From positions 4,650,001-4,714,000 of the forward strand of contig NZ_VLKE01000001.1 of the NCBI RefSeq assembly GCF_007830265.1: 64,000 nucleotides of DNA, read 5' to 3'. Below, piece after piece: positions 49,275 through 57,759 of this stretch. Under the pieces are notes generated by a model. The model searched no databases. It worked only from the letters and a program-made list of their open reading frames with translations, and had not been told where the DNA came from. Both the position numbers and the translations under genes were made by a program. Within the stretch, counting starts at the first letter, position 1. Every line of letters starts with the position of its first letter. The DNA is from Micromonospora olivasterospora (GTDB lineage: Bacteria > Actinomycetota > Actinomycetes > Mycobacteriales > Micromonosporaceae).

Positions 49275-49720
49275 CGCGCCGCCTTCTGCCGGGTGGCGAT
49301 GTCGGCGAGCCGGCACAGCGTCTCCTTGTTGCGCTGGCGCAGCACCAGGTGCCCGAGCTTGTTGTCGGCCAGGCGCAGCGGGCCGGCGGCGAAGTCCTCG
49401 GCCATCCGGACCCGGGTCGCGGCGGCGCCGTCGACCGGCTCCAGGGTGAAGGCCACGATCGCCTCGCCCGCGGGCCAGAGCCCGGCGCGGAGCACCAGCC
49501 GGTGCGGCGGCTCGCTGGCCAGCACGGTGGAGGCGTCCTGGATCGAGAACGGCCACGGCCCGGCCCGATGGTGCAGTTGGCTGCCGACCGCCGGCCAGGC
49601 GTTGTCGACGCCACGCATGTGCGTGGTGCCGACCACCCAGTCGCTGTACGTCCAGCCGTCGGCGAGGACGTCGAACACCTGCTGCGGGGGCGCCTCGATC
49701 ACTTTCTCCACAATCGCCAC
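49271..49720 (-). CDS. SRPBCC family protein
   Basis: A 149-residue helix-grip protein: MAIVEKVIEAPPQQVFDVLA, DGWTYSDWVVGTTHMRGVDN, then the sheet HRLVLRAGLWPAGEAIVAFT and LEPVDGAAATRVRMAEDFAA with the C-terminal helix LRQRNKETLCRLADIATRQK. It is translationally coupled (four-base overlap) to the downstream SDR, suggesting the pair acts on a shared hydrophobic ligand, which is inference. A GTTA-N17-GGGTAC promoter lies nine bases upstream. Confidence 0.87.
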   Translation of the reverse strand: MAIVEKVIEAPPQQVFDVLADGWTYSDWVVGTTHMRGVDNAWPAVGSQLHHRAGPWPFSIQDASTVLASEPPHRLVLRAGLWPAGEAIVAFTLEPVDGAAATRVRMAEDFAAGPLRLADNKLGHLVLRQRNKETLCRLADIATRQKAAR

Positions 49721-49728
49721 TGTTTCCC

Positions 49729-49755
49729 CGTACCCCCTCGGGGGCCGGCGCTAAC
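49729..49755 (-). promoter_or_regulatory. Candidate SigB/SigF-type promoter (GTTA-N17-GGGTAC)
   Basis: On the minus strand, GTTA at 49752-49755 and GGGTAC at 49729-49734, spacer 17, nine bases before the SRPBCC start codon. Confidence 0.45.
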
Positions 49756-49873
49756 GAGCCGGGCGGGTTAGCTTCTCCGGGGCGGCGGGTATCGCCGCAG
49801 CGGAGACGACGCACGACCGCGCCCGCCCGCAGCCCCCGCGGGCCCGGCGCGGCGGCGGCGCCGCGGCAGGAAG

Positions 49874-51699
49874 ATGATGTTTACTCCCCGGGGCGCCGGG
49901 AACCCGCGGCCCGTGCGACGGGACCAGATGGAGCCGGACCAGCGCAGGTCAGCCCGGGTCGACCCGGGTGCTGGCCGCTCCGGCGGTGTCCTGTTCGACG
50001 CGGTGCTGCTCGACCGGGACGGGACGCTGATCGAGGACGTCCCGTACAACGGCGACCCGGAGAAGGTGCGCCCCCTGCCCGGCGCCCGGGCGGCGCTGGA
50101 CCGGCTGCGGGCGGCCGGCCTGCGGCTGGCCGTGGTGACGAACCAGTCCGGCCTGGCCCGGGGGTACTTCACGCCCGCGCAGATGGCCCGGGTGCACGCC
50201 CGCGTCGAGGAGCTGCTCGGGCCGTTCGACGCCTGGCTGGTGTGCCCGCACGACGACGACGCCGGGTGCGGCTGCCGGAAGCCGGCGCCGGGCCTGGTGC
50301 ACGCCGCCGCGGCGCAGTTGGGCACCACCGCCGCCCGGTGCGTCGTGGTCGGCGACATCGGCCGCGACATGACGGCCGCGCTGGCCGCCGGGGCGAGCGG
50401 CATCCTGGTGCCCACCCCGGTCACCCGGGGCGAGGAGGTGGCCGCCGCCCCGGGCGCCGCCGCCACCCTCACCGCCGCCGTCGACGAGATCCTGCGCCGG
50501 CAGCGCGCCGTCGTGCCCGCCGCGCCCCGCACCGCCGGCACGGTGCTGGTGGTGCGCAGCGACTCGGCCGGGGACGTGCTGGTGACCGGGCCCGGCATCC
50601 GCGCGGTGGCGGCACACGCCGAGCGGGTGGTGCTGCTGTGCGGGCCGCGCGGGCGGGCCGCCGCCGACCTGCTCCCGGGCGTCGACGAGATCGTCGAGTG
50701 GCCGCTGGAGTGGATCGACCCGGACGCGGGACCGGTCGACCCGGCGCGCACCCGCCGCCTGGTGGAGCGGCTGGCGGCCACGGGCGCGGACGAGGCGGTG
50801 GTGTTCACCAGCTTCCACCAGTCGGCGCTGCCGCTGGCGCTGCTGCTGCGGATGGCCGGCCTGCGCCGGGTCAGCGCCATCAGCGACGACTTCCCGGGCA
50901 GCCTGCTGGACGTGCGGCACCGCGTACCGGTGGGCGTGCCGGAGCCCGAACGGGCCCTGTCCCTGGCCGCCGCCGCCGGGTACGCGCTGCCCGCGCACGA
51001 CCAGCCCCGGCTGTGCCTGCGCCCGGACGCGGTGCCGCAGCCGCCACCCGGGCTCGACCGGCCCGGGTACGTGGTCGTCCACCCCGGATCGTCGGCGTCG
51101 GCGCGGGCCTGCCCGCCCGGGGTGGCCGCCGGGATCGTCCGGCTGCTCGCCGGCGCCGGGTACCGGGTGGTGGTCACCGGCGGGCCCGACGAGCGGGAGC
51201 TGACCGCCCGGGTCGCCGCCGCCGGTGGCCTCGACCTGGGCGGGCACACCGGCCTGACGGAGCTGGCCGGCATCGTCGCCCGGGCGGGGGCGCTGGTGGT
51301 CGGCAACACCGGCCCGGCCCACCTGGCCGCCGCGCTCGGCGTGCCCGTGGTCAGCCTCTTCGCCCCCACCGTCCCGTTCGGGCAGTGGGGGCCGTACCGG
51401 GTGCCCACCGTCCGGCTCGGCGACGCCGACGCGCCGTGCCGGGACACCCGCGCCGTCGCCTGCCCGATCCCCGGGCACCCCTGCCTGGCCGGCCTCGACC
51501 CGGGCGCGGTCCTCGACGCGGTACGCCTGCTCGGCGTGCCCACCGGCCAGCCCGACGCCCCCGGCGTCGGCCGCACCGCGTCGGCGGGCCGTCGGAGGCG
51601 GCCGGCGGCGGGACGTGGGAGGCGGCCGGCGGCCGGTTGGACTGGGCGGCCGGCGGCCGGTCGGACGGGGCGGCCGGCGGCGGCGGGAGCGGCCGATGA
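49874..51699 (+). CDS. Fusion of GmhB-type heptose bisphosphate phosphatase and GT9 glycosyltransferase
   Basis: First domain (residues about 36-215): HAD-IIIA phosphatase like GmhB, with AVLLDRDGTLIEDVPYNGDP, LAVVTNQSGLARGYFTPAQM, the zinc loop CPHDDDAGCGCRKPAPG and VVVGDIGRDMTAALAAGASG. Second domain (about 220-570): heptosyltransferase-like GT9, from VLVVRSDSAGDVLVTGPGIR through VVVHPGSSASARACPPGVAA to VVGNTGPAHLAAALGVPVVS. After RTAS (near 51583) the frame needs one more G to give a Gly/Ala repeat tail and the stop at 51697-51699. Without it the frame stays open to 52627 in wrong-frame sequence. It opens the heptose operon. The start could be 49877 or 49928. Confidence 0.85.
51590..51692. 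repeat. GGCGGCCGGCGGC tandem repeats at the GT9 3' end
   Basis: Four imperfect units of about 24 bases (GGCGGCCGGCGGCCGGT and variants) code for a Gly/Ala-rich tail (EAAGGGTWEAAGGRLDWAAG) of the fusion protein in the repaired frame. Slippage-prone. Confidence 0.65.
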
Positions 51700-52670
51700 A
51701 CGTCCTGGTGTGGCACGTGCACGGCTCCTGGACCACGTCCTTCGTGCACGGCCGGCACCGGTATCTCGTGCCGGTCACCCCCGACCGGGGCCCCTACGGG
51801 CTCGGCCGGGCCCGCACCTACCGGTGGCCCGACAGCGCCGTCGAGGTCACCCCCGCCGAGCTGCGCCGCGCCGAGGTGGACGTGGTCGTCCTCCAGCGGC
51901 CCGAGGAGCTCGACCTGGCGTGCCAGTGGCTGGGCCGCCGGGTCGGCCGGGACGTCCCGGCGGTGTACGTCGAGCACAACACGCCCAAGGGCGACGTGCC
52001 GAACACCCGCCACCCGATGGCCGACCGGGACGACCTCCTGCTCACCCACGTGACCCACTTCAACGAGCTGTTCTGGGACAACGGCGCCACCCGCACCGCC
52101 GTCGTCGAGCACGGCGTCGTCGCCCCGGACGCGGAGTGGACCGGCGAGCTGGAGCGCCTGGCCGTGGTGATCAACGAGCCGGTACGCCGGTGGCGGGTCA
52201 CCGGCACCGACCTGCTGCCCCGGTTCGCCGCCGTCGCCCCGCTGGACGTCTTCGGCATGGGCGTCGCCGGCCTCGCGCGGCGGCTGGGGCTGCCGGCCGA
52301 CCGGCTCGCCGAGCACGACGACGTGCCGCAGGAGCGGATGCACGCCGAGCTGGCCCGGCGGCGGGCGTACCTGCACCTGTGCCGGTGGACCTCGCTGGGG
52401 CTCAGCCTCGTCGAGGCGATGAGCATGGGCATGCCGGTCGTCGCGCTGGCCAGCACCGAGGCCGTGGCGGCGGTGCCGCCGGAGGCGGGCGCGCTCTCCA
52501 CCCGCGTCGACGCGCTGCTGGCGACCGCCCGGCGGTTCCTCGACGACCCGGGGTCCGCCGAGCGGGCGGGCGCGGCGGCCCGCCGGGCGGCCCGGGACCG
52601 CTACGGCCTGGATCGCTTCCTCGCTGACTGGGACCGGCTGCTGGAGGAGGAAACATGCGGATCGCGATGA
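51696..52670 (+). CDS. Glycosyltransferase (GT4-like)
   Basis: A 324-residue glycosyltransferase. The N-terminal Rossmann half opens MNVLVWHVHGSWTTSFVHGR with GLGRARTYRWPDSAVEVTPA and VVVLQRPEELDLACQWLGRR. The sugar-nucleotide half has LRRAYLHLCRW-type sequence (ARRRAYLHLCRWTSLGLSLV) and EAMSMGMPVVALASTEAVAA, which carries the E-x-x-x-G/M-x-P-V pattern of GT4 enzymes. The ATG overlaps the repaired stop of the GT9 fusion (ATGA) and the end overlaps the next GT by 16 bases. It probably extends a heptose-containing glycan, but its donor is unknown. Confidence 0.8.
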   Translation: MNVLVWHVHGSWTTSFVHGRHRYLVPVTPDRGPYGLGRARTYRWPDSAVEVTPAELRRAEVDVVVLQRPEELDLACQWLGRRVGRDVPAVYVEHNTPKGDVPNTRHPMADRDDLLLTHVTHFNELFWDNGATRTAVVEHGVVAPDAEWTGELERLAVVINEPVRRWRVTGTDLLPRFAAVAPLDVFGMGVAGLARRLGLPADRLAEHDDVPQERMHAELARRRAYLHLCRWTSLGLSLVEAMSMGMPVVALASTEAVAAVPPEAGALSTRVDALLATARRFLDDPGSAERAGAAARRAARDRYGLDRFLADWDRLLEEETCGSR

Positions 52671-53872
52671 TCTCGGAGCACGCCAGCCCGCTCGCCGTCC
52701 TCGGCGGCGAGGACGCCGGCGGCCAGAACACGCATGTCGCGGAGCTCTCCGCCGCCCTGGTCGCCGCCGGGCACGAGGTGCGGGTCTACACCCGCCGCGA
52801 CGCCGTGGACCTGCCCGTGACGGTCCGCAGCCCCGACGGGTACGACGTCGTGCACGTCCCGGCCGGGCCGGCCGAGCCGGTCGCCAAGGACGCGCTGCTG
52901 CCGCACATGCGGGCGTTCGGCCGTTGGCTGGTCGACCGGTGGCGGGCCGGGGACTGGGCGCCGGAGGTGATCCACGCGCACTTCTGGATGAGCGGCCTGG
53001 CCGCGCTCGCCGCCGGCCGGCGGACCGGGGTGCCGGTGGTGCAGACGTACCACGCGCTGGGCACGGTGAAGCGGCGCCACCAGGGCGCGCAGGACACCAG
53101 CCCGCCGCGCCGGGTCGGCTACGAGCTCCAGTTGGGGCGGTCCGTGGACCGGGTCGTCGCCCAGTGCCAGGACGAGGTCGGCGAACTGGTGCGGATGGGG
53201 GTGCCCCGGTCCCGGATGACCGTCGTGCCGTCCGGGGTGAACCTGGCCACGTTCGCGCCGCTGGGCCCCGCCGCCGAGCGCACCCCCGGCCGGGCGCGCA
53301 TCCTCTCCGTCGGCCGCCTGGTCGAGCGCAAGGGCTTCGCCGACGTCGTACGGGCGATGCCGCTGGTGCCCGACGCCGAGTGCGTGATCGTCGGCGGCCC
53401 GCCGGAGGGCCTGCTGGAGACCGACCCGCACGCCCGCCGGCTGCGGGCCCTCGCCGAGTCGTGCGGGGTCATTGACCGGGTGACGCTGGTCGGCGCGGTG
53501 CCGCGGGAGGAGATGGGCCGCTGGTACCGGTCGGCCGACGTGCTGGTCGCCGCCCCCTGGTACGAGCCGTTCGGGCTGACCCCGCTCGAGGCGATGGCCT
53601 GCGGCGTGCCGGTGGTCGGCAGCGCGGTCGGCGGGCTGACCGACACGGTGCTCGACGGGGTGACCGGCGACCTCGTGCCCGCCCGCGACCCGCGCGCCCT
53701 GGGCGCCGCGATCCGGCGCCTGCTCGACGACCGGATCCGCCGGTTCGCGTACGCCACCGCGGCGCGCGACCGGGCCCGGCGCAGCTACTCCTGGGCCGCC
53801 ACCGCGGAGCGGCTGGCCGAGGTGTACCACGAGGTGGCGGCGCTGCGCCCGGCCACCGGGGTGGTCGCCTGA
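52655..53872 (+). CDS. Glycosyltransferase family 4
   Basis: A 405-residue retaining glycosyltransferase. N-terminal domain: MRIAMISEHASPLAVLGGED then GGQNTHVAELSAALVAAGHE, as in sucrose-phosphate-synthase and MshA-like enzymes. Further: VIHAHFWMSGLAALAAGRRT and VVQTYHALGTVKRRHQG. C-terminal donor site: RILSVGRLVERKGFADVVRA, LVGAVPREEMGRWYRSADVL, and WYEPFGLTPLEAMACGVPVV (the E-x7-E motif). ATG follows GGAGGAAAC. Its stop overlaps the start of the SIS gene by one base (TGATG). Donor and acceptor are unknown. Confidence 0.9.
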   Translation: MRIAMISEHASPLAVLGGEDAGGQNTHVAELSAALVAAGHEVRVYTRRDAVDLPVTVRSPDGYDVVHVPAGPAEPVAKDALLPHMRAFGRWLVDRWRAGDWAPEVIHAHFWMSGLAALAAGRRTGVPVVQTYHALGTVKRRHQGAQDTSPPRRVGYELQLGRSVDRVVAQCQDEVGELVRMGVPRSRMTVVPSGVNLATFAPLGPAAERTPGRARILSVGRLVERKGFADVVRAMPLVPDAECVIVGGPPEGLLETDPHARRLRALAESCGVIDRVTLVGAVPREEMGRWYRSADVLVAAPWYEPFGLTPLEAMACGVPVVGSAVGGLTDTVLDGVTGDLVPARDPRALGAAIRRLLDDRIRRFAYATAARDRARRSYSWAATAERLAEVYHEVAALRPATGVVA

Positions 53873-54605
53873 TGGCCGCCCTCCCGGCCCGGCCCGACGG
53901 GGCCGCCCCGTCGCCGCTCGACGCACACCTGGCGAGCCTCGCCGCGGCGTTGCCGCCGTACCGGCGTCGCGCGGAGCTGCTGGCCCGGTGGGGCGGCGAG
54001 CTGGCCCACCGGCTGGCCGCCGGGGCCGGCTGCTGGTCGGGGGCAACGGCGGCAGCGCCGCCGAGGCGCAGCACCTGACCGCCGAACTCGTCGGCAGGCT
54101 CCGCGACGACCGGGAACCGCTGTCGGCCATCGCGCTGCACGCCGAGACCTCCGCCCTCACCGCCATCGGCAACGACTACGGCTACGCCGAGGTCTTCGCC
54201 CGGCAGGTCCGCGCCCACGGCCGGCCCGACGACATCCTGCTGCTGCTGTCCACCAGCGGCGTCAGCCCGAACCTGCTCGCCGCCGCCCGCGCCGGCCGGG
54301 ACGCGGGCCTGCGCTGCTGGGCGTTCACCGGGCCCGCCCCCAACCCCCTCGCCGAGGCGTGCCACGAGGCGCTGGCCGTCGACTCGCCCGACAGCCAGGT
54401 GGTCCAGGAGCTGCACCTGGTCTCCGCCCACGTGCTCTGCGAGTACGTCGACCGGGTGCTGCCCGCCGCGCTGGCCGCCGCGGGCCGCAGTGCGGCGGCA
54501 CAGCCGGTCGGCGAAGGGGCGGAGCCGGTGCGCGCCGGGGTCGAGGTGGTGCTGGACGGCGGTGGCGACGCCCAGGTCGAGGCCGGACGAGGGAGGCGAG
54601 CATGA
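53872..54605 (+). pseudogene. SIS-domain sedoheptulose-7-phosphate isomerase-like protein (GmhA type), one frameshift
   Basis: GmhA-type isomerase, first step to D-glycero-D-manno-heptose 7-phosphate. The N-terminal helix (DAHLASLAAALPPYRRRAEL, LARWGGELAHRLAAG) is in one frame. The rest is in the next: RLLVGGNGGSAAEAQHLTAE, SALTAIGNDYGYAEVFARQV, DDILLLLSTSGVSPNLLAAA and VDSPDSQVVQELHLVSAHVL. These are the GmhA sugar-phosphate-binding and catalytic regions. One G is missing in the GGGG run near 54027 (GGGGCCGG); adding it gives 245 codons. The C-terminal 45 residues extend beyond typical GmhA. Overlaps the kinase start by four bases. Confidence 0.85.
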
Positions 54606-55512
54606 CGGGACCCGTGGTGGTGGTCGGCGACACCCTGCTCGACCGGGACGTGGAGGGGCTGGTGAACCGGCTCTGCCCGGACTCCCCGGTGCCGGTCCTC
54701 GACGAGTCCACGGCCGTCGACCGGCCCGGCGGGGCGGGCCTGGCGGCGGTCTTCGCCGCCGCGCAGGGCGCCGAGGTCGCCCTGGTGACGGCGCTCGCCG
54801 ACGACGAGGGCGGCGCGCGGCTGAGCACCCTGCTGGCCGCCGCCGGGGTGCGGGTGTACCCGCTGCCGCTGCACGGCGCCACCCCCGAGAAGATCCGGCT
54901 GCGGGCCCGGGGCCGGGTGCTGCTGCGGCACGACCGGGGTGGGCAGCCGGGGGAGCCCGGCGAGCCGAGCGACGCCGTGCTGCGGCTGCTCGCCGCCGCG
55001 TCCGCGGTGCTGGTCAGCGACTACGGGCGGGGGGTGGCACGGCAGCCGGCGCTGCGGGCGGCGCTTGCCGCGACCCGCGCCCCGGTGGTGTGGGACCCGC
55101 ACCCGCGCGGCCCGGCCGCCGTGCCCGGCGTGCACCTGGCCACCCCGAACGAGTCGGAGGTGCGCGAGCTGGCGAAGACCGCGCCGGGGGCGTCCCGGCT
55201 GGCCACCGCGTCGCGGGGCGCCCAGGGGCTGCGCCAGCGCTGGCAGGCCGGGGCGGTCGCGGTGACGCTGGGCGGCGACGGGGCGTTGCTCTGCCACGCC
55301 GGCTCCACCCCGCTGGTGGTGCCCGCGCCGGCCAGCGCCGAGGGGGACACCTGCGGCGCGGGGACCGGTTCGCCGCCACGGCCAGCATCGCGCTGTCCCG
55401 GGGTGCGCTGGTCTCCGAGGCGGTGCAGGCGGCGGTCGAGGAGGCGTCGGCGTACGTGGCGGCCGGCGGCGTCGCCACCGCCCTGCCGCCGCCGGCCCGG
55501 ACGGCCCCGTGA
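54602..55512 (+). pseudogene. PfkB-type kinase, HldE N-domain-like (heptose 7-phosphate kinase), one frameshift
   Basis: Ribokinase-like sugar kinase of the HldE N-domain type: VVVVGDTLLDRDVEGLVNRL, CPDSPVPVLDESTAVDRPGG and AGLAAVFAAAQGAEVALVTA. LATPNESEVRELAKTAPGAS and VAVTLGGDGALLCHAGS follow. The anion hole SAEGDTCGAGDRF spans the break: GGGG near 55368 lacks one G, after which DRFAATASIALSRGALVSEA and VQAAVEEASAYVAAGGVATA complete the domain in another frame. Repaired length is 304 codons. It would phosphorylate heptose 7-phosphate at C1. The stop overlaps the adenylyltransferase start. Confidence 0.85.
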
Positions 55513-56066
55513 CCGTGTCGCGGCCCGGCGGCGAGCGGATCGGGGCGGGGGCGGCCGCCGCGGTCGTCGCCGAGGTACGCGCCGCCGGCGGCACCGTGGT
55601 CGCCACCGGCGGCTGTTTCGACCTGCTGCACGCCGGGCACGTCGCCACCCTGGAGGCGGCCCGTCAGCTCGGCGACTGCCTGGTCGTCTGCCTGAACTCC
55701 GACGCCAGCGTGGCCGGACTGAAGGGGCCGGACCGGCCGGTGGTGCCGCACGGCGACCGCAGCCGGTTGCTGGCGGCGTTGAGCTGCGTCGACGCGGTGA
55801 TGATCTTCGACGAGCCCACGCCGGACGCGGCGCTGACCTGGCTGCGGCCGGACGTCTGGGTCAAGGGCGGCGACTACGCCACCGGCGGCGGCGAGCCGGC
55901 GCTGCCCGAGGCGGAGCTGCTGCGCCGCTGGGGCGGGCACACGGTCGTGGTGCCGTACCTGAACGGGCGCTCGACCACCGACATGATCGCCGCCGCCCGC
56001 GCCGACGGGGTCGGTGGCCGGCGGACCGGGGCGGGCGTGGACGGCGTGACGAGGGGGGCACGATGA
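55509..56066 (+). CDS. D-glycero-beta-D-manno-heptose 1-phosphate adenylyltransferase-like (HldE C-domain)
   Basis: A 185-residue nucleotidyltransferase. The HxGH-type site is VVATGGCFDLLHAGHVATLE (residues 32-51). Further marks are CLVVCLNSDASVAGLKGPDR, VVPHGDRSRLLAALSCVDAV, MIFDEPTPDAALTWLRPDVW and VKGGDYATG. NGRSTTDMIAAAR matches the C-terminal G-x-S-T-T motif of HldE/RfaE2. It would make ADP-heptose from heptose 1-phosphate. In E. coli it is fused to the kinase; here the two are separate but overlap by four bases. This enzyme type argues for ADP-heptose rather than the GDP-heptose of S-layer glycans. Confidence 0.9.
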   Translation: MTVSRPGGERIGAGAAAAVVAEVRAAGGTVVATGGCFDLLHAGHVATLEAARQLGDCLVVCLNSDASVAGLKGPDRPVVPHGDRSRLLAALSCVDAVMIFDEPTPDAALTWLRPDVWVKGGDYATGGGEPALPEAELLRRWGGHTVVVPYLNGRSTTDMIAAARADGVGGRRTGAGVDGVTRGAR

Positions 56067-56764
56067 CGGACGACCTTCCCGGGGCGGGGCCGACCGTCCT
56101 GGTCACCGGCGGCTCCAGCGGTCTGGGAGCGGCGGTGGTGACGGCCGTGGCCCGGGCCGGCGGGCGACCGCTGGTGCTGGACCGGCGGGCCCCGGCCGAC
56201 GGGGTGCCCTGGGTGGAGTGCGACCTCGCCGACACCCGCTCCGCCGAGGCGGCGACCCGCGAGCTGGCCGAGCGCTCCGGCGGCCTGGACGCCGTGGTGA
56301 CCGCCGCCGGCATCGACGTCCCCGGCCGGCTCGCCGACGTACCCGCCGAGACCTGGGAGCGGATCGTCGCGGTCGACCTGCTGGCCACCGCCGCCGTGAT
56401 CCGGGCGGCCCTGCCGTGGCTGGAGGCGTCCCGGGGCACCATCGTCACCGTCGCCTCGACGCTGGGGGTCAAGGCCGTCGGCGACGCCACCGCGTACTGC
56501 GCCGCCAAGTTCGGCGTCGTCGGCTTCACCCGGGCCCTCGCGGCCGAGCTCGCCGGGACCGTCGGCGTCACCCTGCTCATCCCCGGCGGGATGCGCACCG
56601 CGTTCTTCGACGACCGCGACCCGCGGTACCGACCCGGGCCGGACGCCGTGCTCAACAACCCCGCCGACACCGCCGCCGCCGTCATGTTCGCGCTGTCCCA
56701 GCCCGCCGGCTGCGCCGTACGCGAGATGGTCGTCTGCGCCGAGCGGGAGACCTCGTACCCGTGA
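56063..56764 (+). CDS. SDR family oxidoreductase in the heptose operon
   Basis: A 233-residue classical short-chain dehydrogenase: TVLVTGGSSGLGAAVVTAVA (TGxxxGxG, residues 11-30), GGLDAVVTAAGIDVPGRLAD, IVTVASTLGVKAVGDATAYC with catalytic Ser, and YCAAKFGVVGFTRALAAELA with the Tyr-x-x-x-Lys. LIPGGMRTAFFDDRDPRY follows. It is not an HldD-type epimerase, which is a longer extended SDR, so the usual conversion to the L-glycero form seems absent and this enzyme may modify the sugar differently. Four-base overlaps join it to both neighbours. Confidence 0.88.
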   Translation: MTDDLPGAGPTVLVTGGSSGLGAAVVTAVARAGGRPLVLDRRAPADGVPWVECDLADTRSAEAATRELAERSGGLDAVVTAAGIDVPGRLADVPAETWERIVAVDLLATAAVIRAALPWLEASRGTIVTVASTLGVKAVGDATAYCAAKFGVVGFTRALAAELAGTVGVTLLIPGGMRTAFFDDRDPRYRPGPDAVLNNPADTAAAVMFALSQPAGCAVREMVVCAERETSYP

Positions 56765-57759
56765 TCCTGGTGCTGCGCGCCCTCGGCGTCGGGGACCTCG
56801 CCACCGCGGTCCCCGCGCTGCGCGCCCTGCGGGCCGCGGCGCCGGACCGCGAGATCGCCCTCGTCGCCCCCCGGTGGCTGGCCCCCCTCGTCGAGCTGGT
56901 CGGCGGCGTCGACCGCCTCGTCCCGGTCTCCGGCCTCGGCCCGCTGCCCTGGCCCGGCCCGCCGCCCGACCTCGCCGTCAACCTGCACGGGCGGGGCCCG
57001 CGCTCGCACCGGGTGCTCGCCGCCACCTGCCCCGGCCGGCTGCTCGCCTTCGCCAACCCCGACGCCGGCCACGTCGACGGGCCGCGGTGGCGCGACGACG
57101 AGCACGAGGTGGACCGCTGGGTGCGCCTGCTCACCTGGTACGGCATCCCCGCCGACCGCGCCGACCTGGCTCTGCGCCGGCCCGCGCCGGGGCGCGCGCC
57201 GAGCGGGGCGACCGTGCTCCACCCGGGTACGAAGCTGGCGGTCAAGCGCTGGCCGGCCGAGCGGTACGCGGCGCTGGCCCGCCGGCTGACCGGCCGGGGG
57301 CACCGGGTGGTGGTCACCGGGTCGGCGGAGGAGCGGGAGCTGGCGGGGTGGGTCGCGTACCACGGCGGGCTCGGGCCGGAGGCGGTGCTCGCCGGCCGCA
57401 CCGACCTGGGCGACCTCGCCGCCCTGGTGGCGTACGCCCGGCTGGTGGTCAGCAACGACACGGGGATCGCCCACCTCGCCACCGCGTACGGCACGCCGTC
57501 GGTGGTGCTCTTCGGCCCGGTACCGCCCGCGCGGTGGGGCCCGCCGCCGGACCGCCCCCGGCACCGGGTGCTCTGGGCCGGCGACCGCGGACACCCGGCC
57601 CCGGACCTGGGCCGGGAGCGCAGCTCGGCGGGGGATTGGCCGGGGCGCGACGGGGGTAGAACCGACCCGGCGTTGGCGGCCGTCGGGCTCGACGAGGTGT
57701 TGGCCGCCGTGGACGAGGCGGAACGGGCGGTGCGGATCTCCGGTGCGGTTACGGCGTAG
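56761..57759 (+). CDS. GT9 family glycosyltransferase (heptosyltransferase-like)
   Basis: A 332-residue GT9 enzyme related to LPS heptosyltransferases WaaC/WaaF. Opening: VILVLRALGVGDLATAVPAL (the G-D-L/V motif near the N-terminus), then AVNLHGRGPRSHRVLAATCP. The donor half has VLHPGTKLAVKRWPAERYAA (conserved Lys/Arg for ADP phosphate), VVVTGSAEERELAGWVAYHG and LVVSNDTGIAHLATAYGTPS (the D-T-G-x-x-H motif). It is the second GT9 in the operon. GTG overlaps the SDR stop (GTGA), and its own end overlaps topoisomerase IB by 17 bases. Confidence 0.9.
   Translation: MILVLRALGVGDLATAVPALRALRAAAPDREIALVAPRWLAPLVELVGGVDRLVPVSGLGPLPWPGPPPDLAVNLHGRGPRSHRVLAATCPGRLLAFANPDAGHVDGPRWRDDEHEVDRWVRLLTWYGIPADRADLALRRPAPGRAPSGATVLHPGTKLAVKRWPAERYAALARRLTGRGHRVVVTGSAEERELAGWVAYHGGLGPEAVLAGRTDLGDLAALVAYARLVVSNDTGIAHLATAYGTPSVVLFGPVPPARWGPPPDRPRHRVLWAGDRGHPAPDLGRERSSAGDWPGRDGGRTDPALAAVGLDEVLAAVDEAERAVRISGAVTA

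Noticed and set aside
49874..52627. A 917-codon frame suggesting a giant phosphatase-glycosyltransferase protein
   Set aside because: After 51583 it reads the next gene in the wrong frame; the natural stop at 51697-51699 is reached with one extra G.
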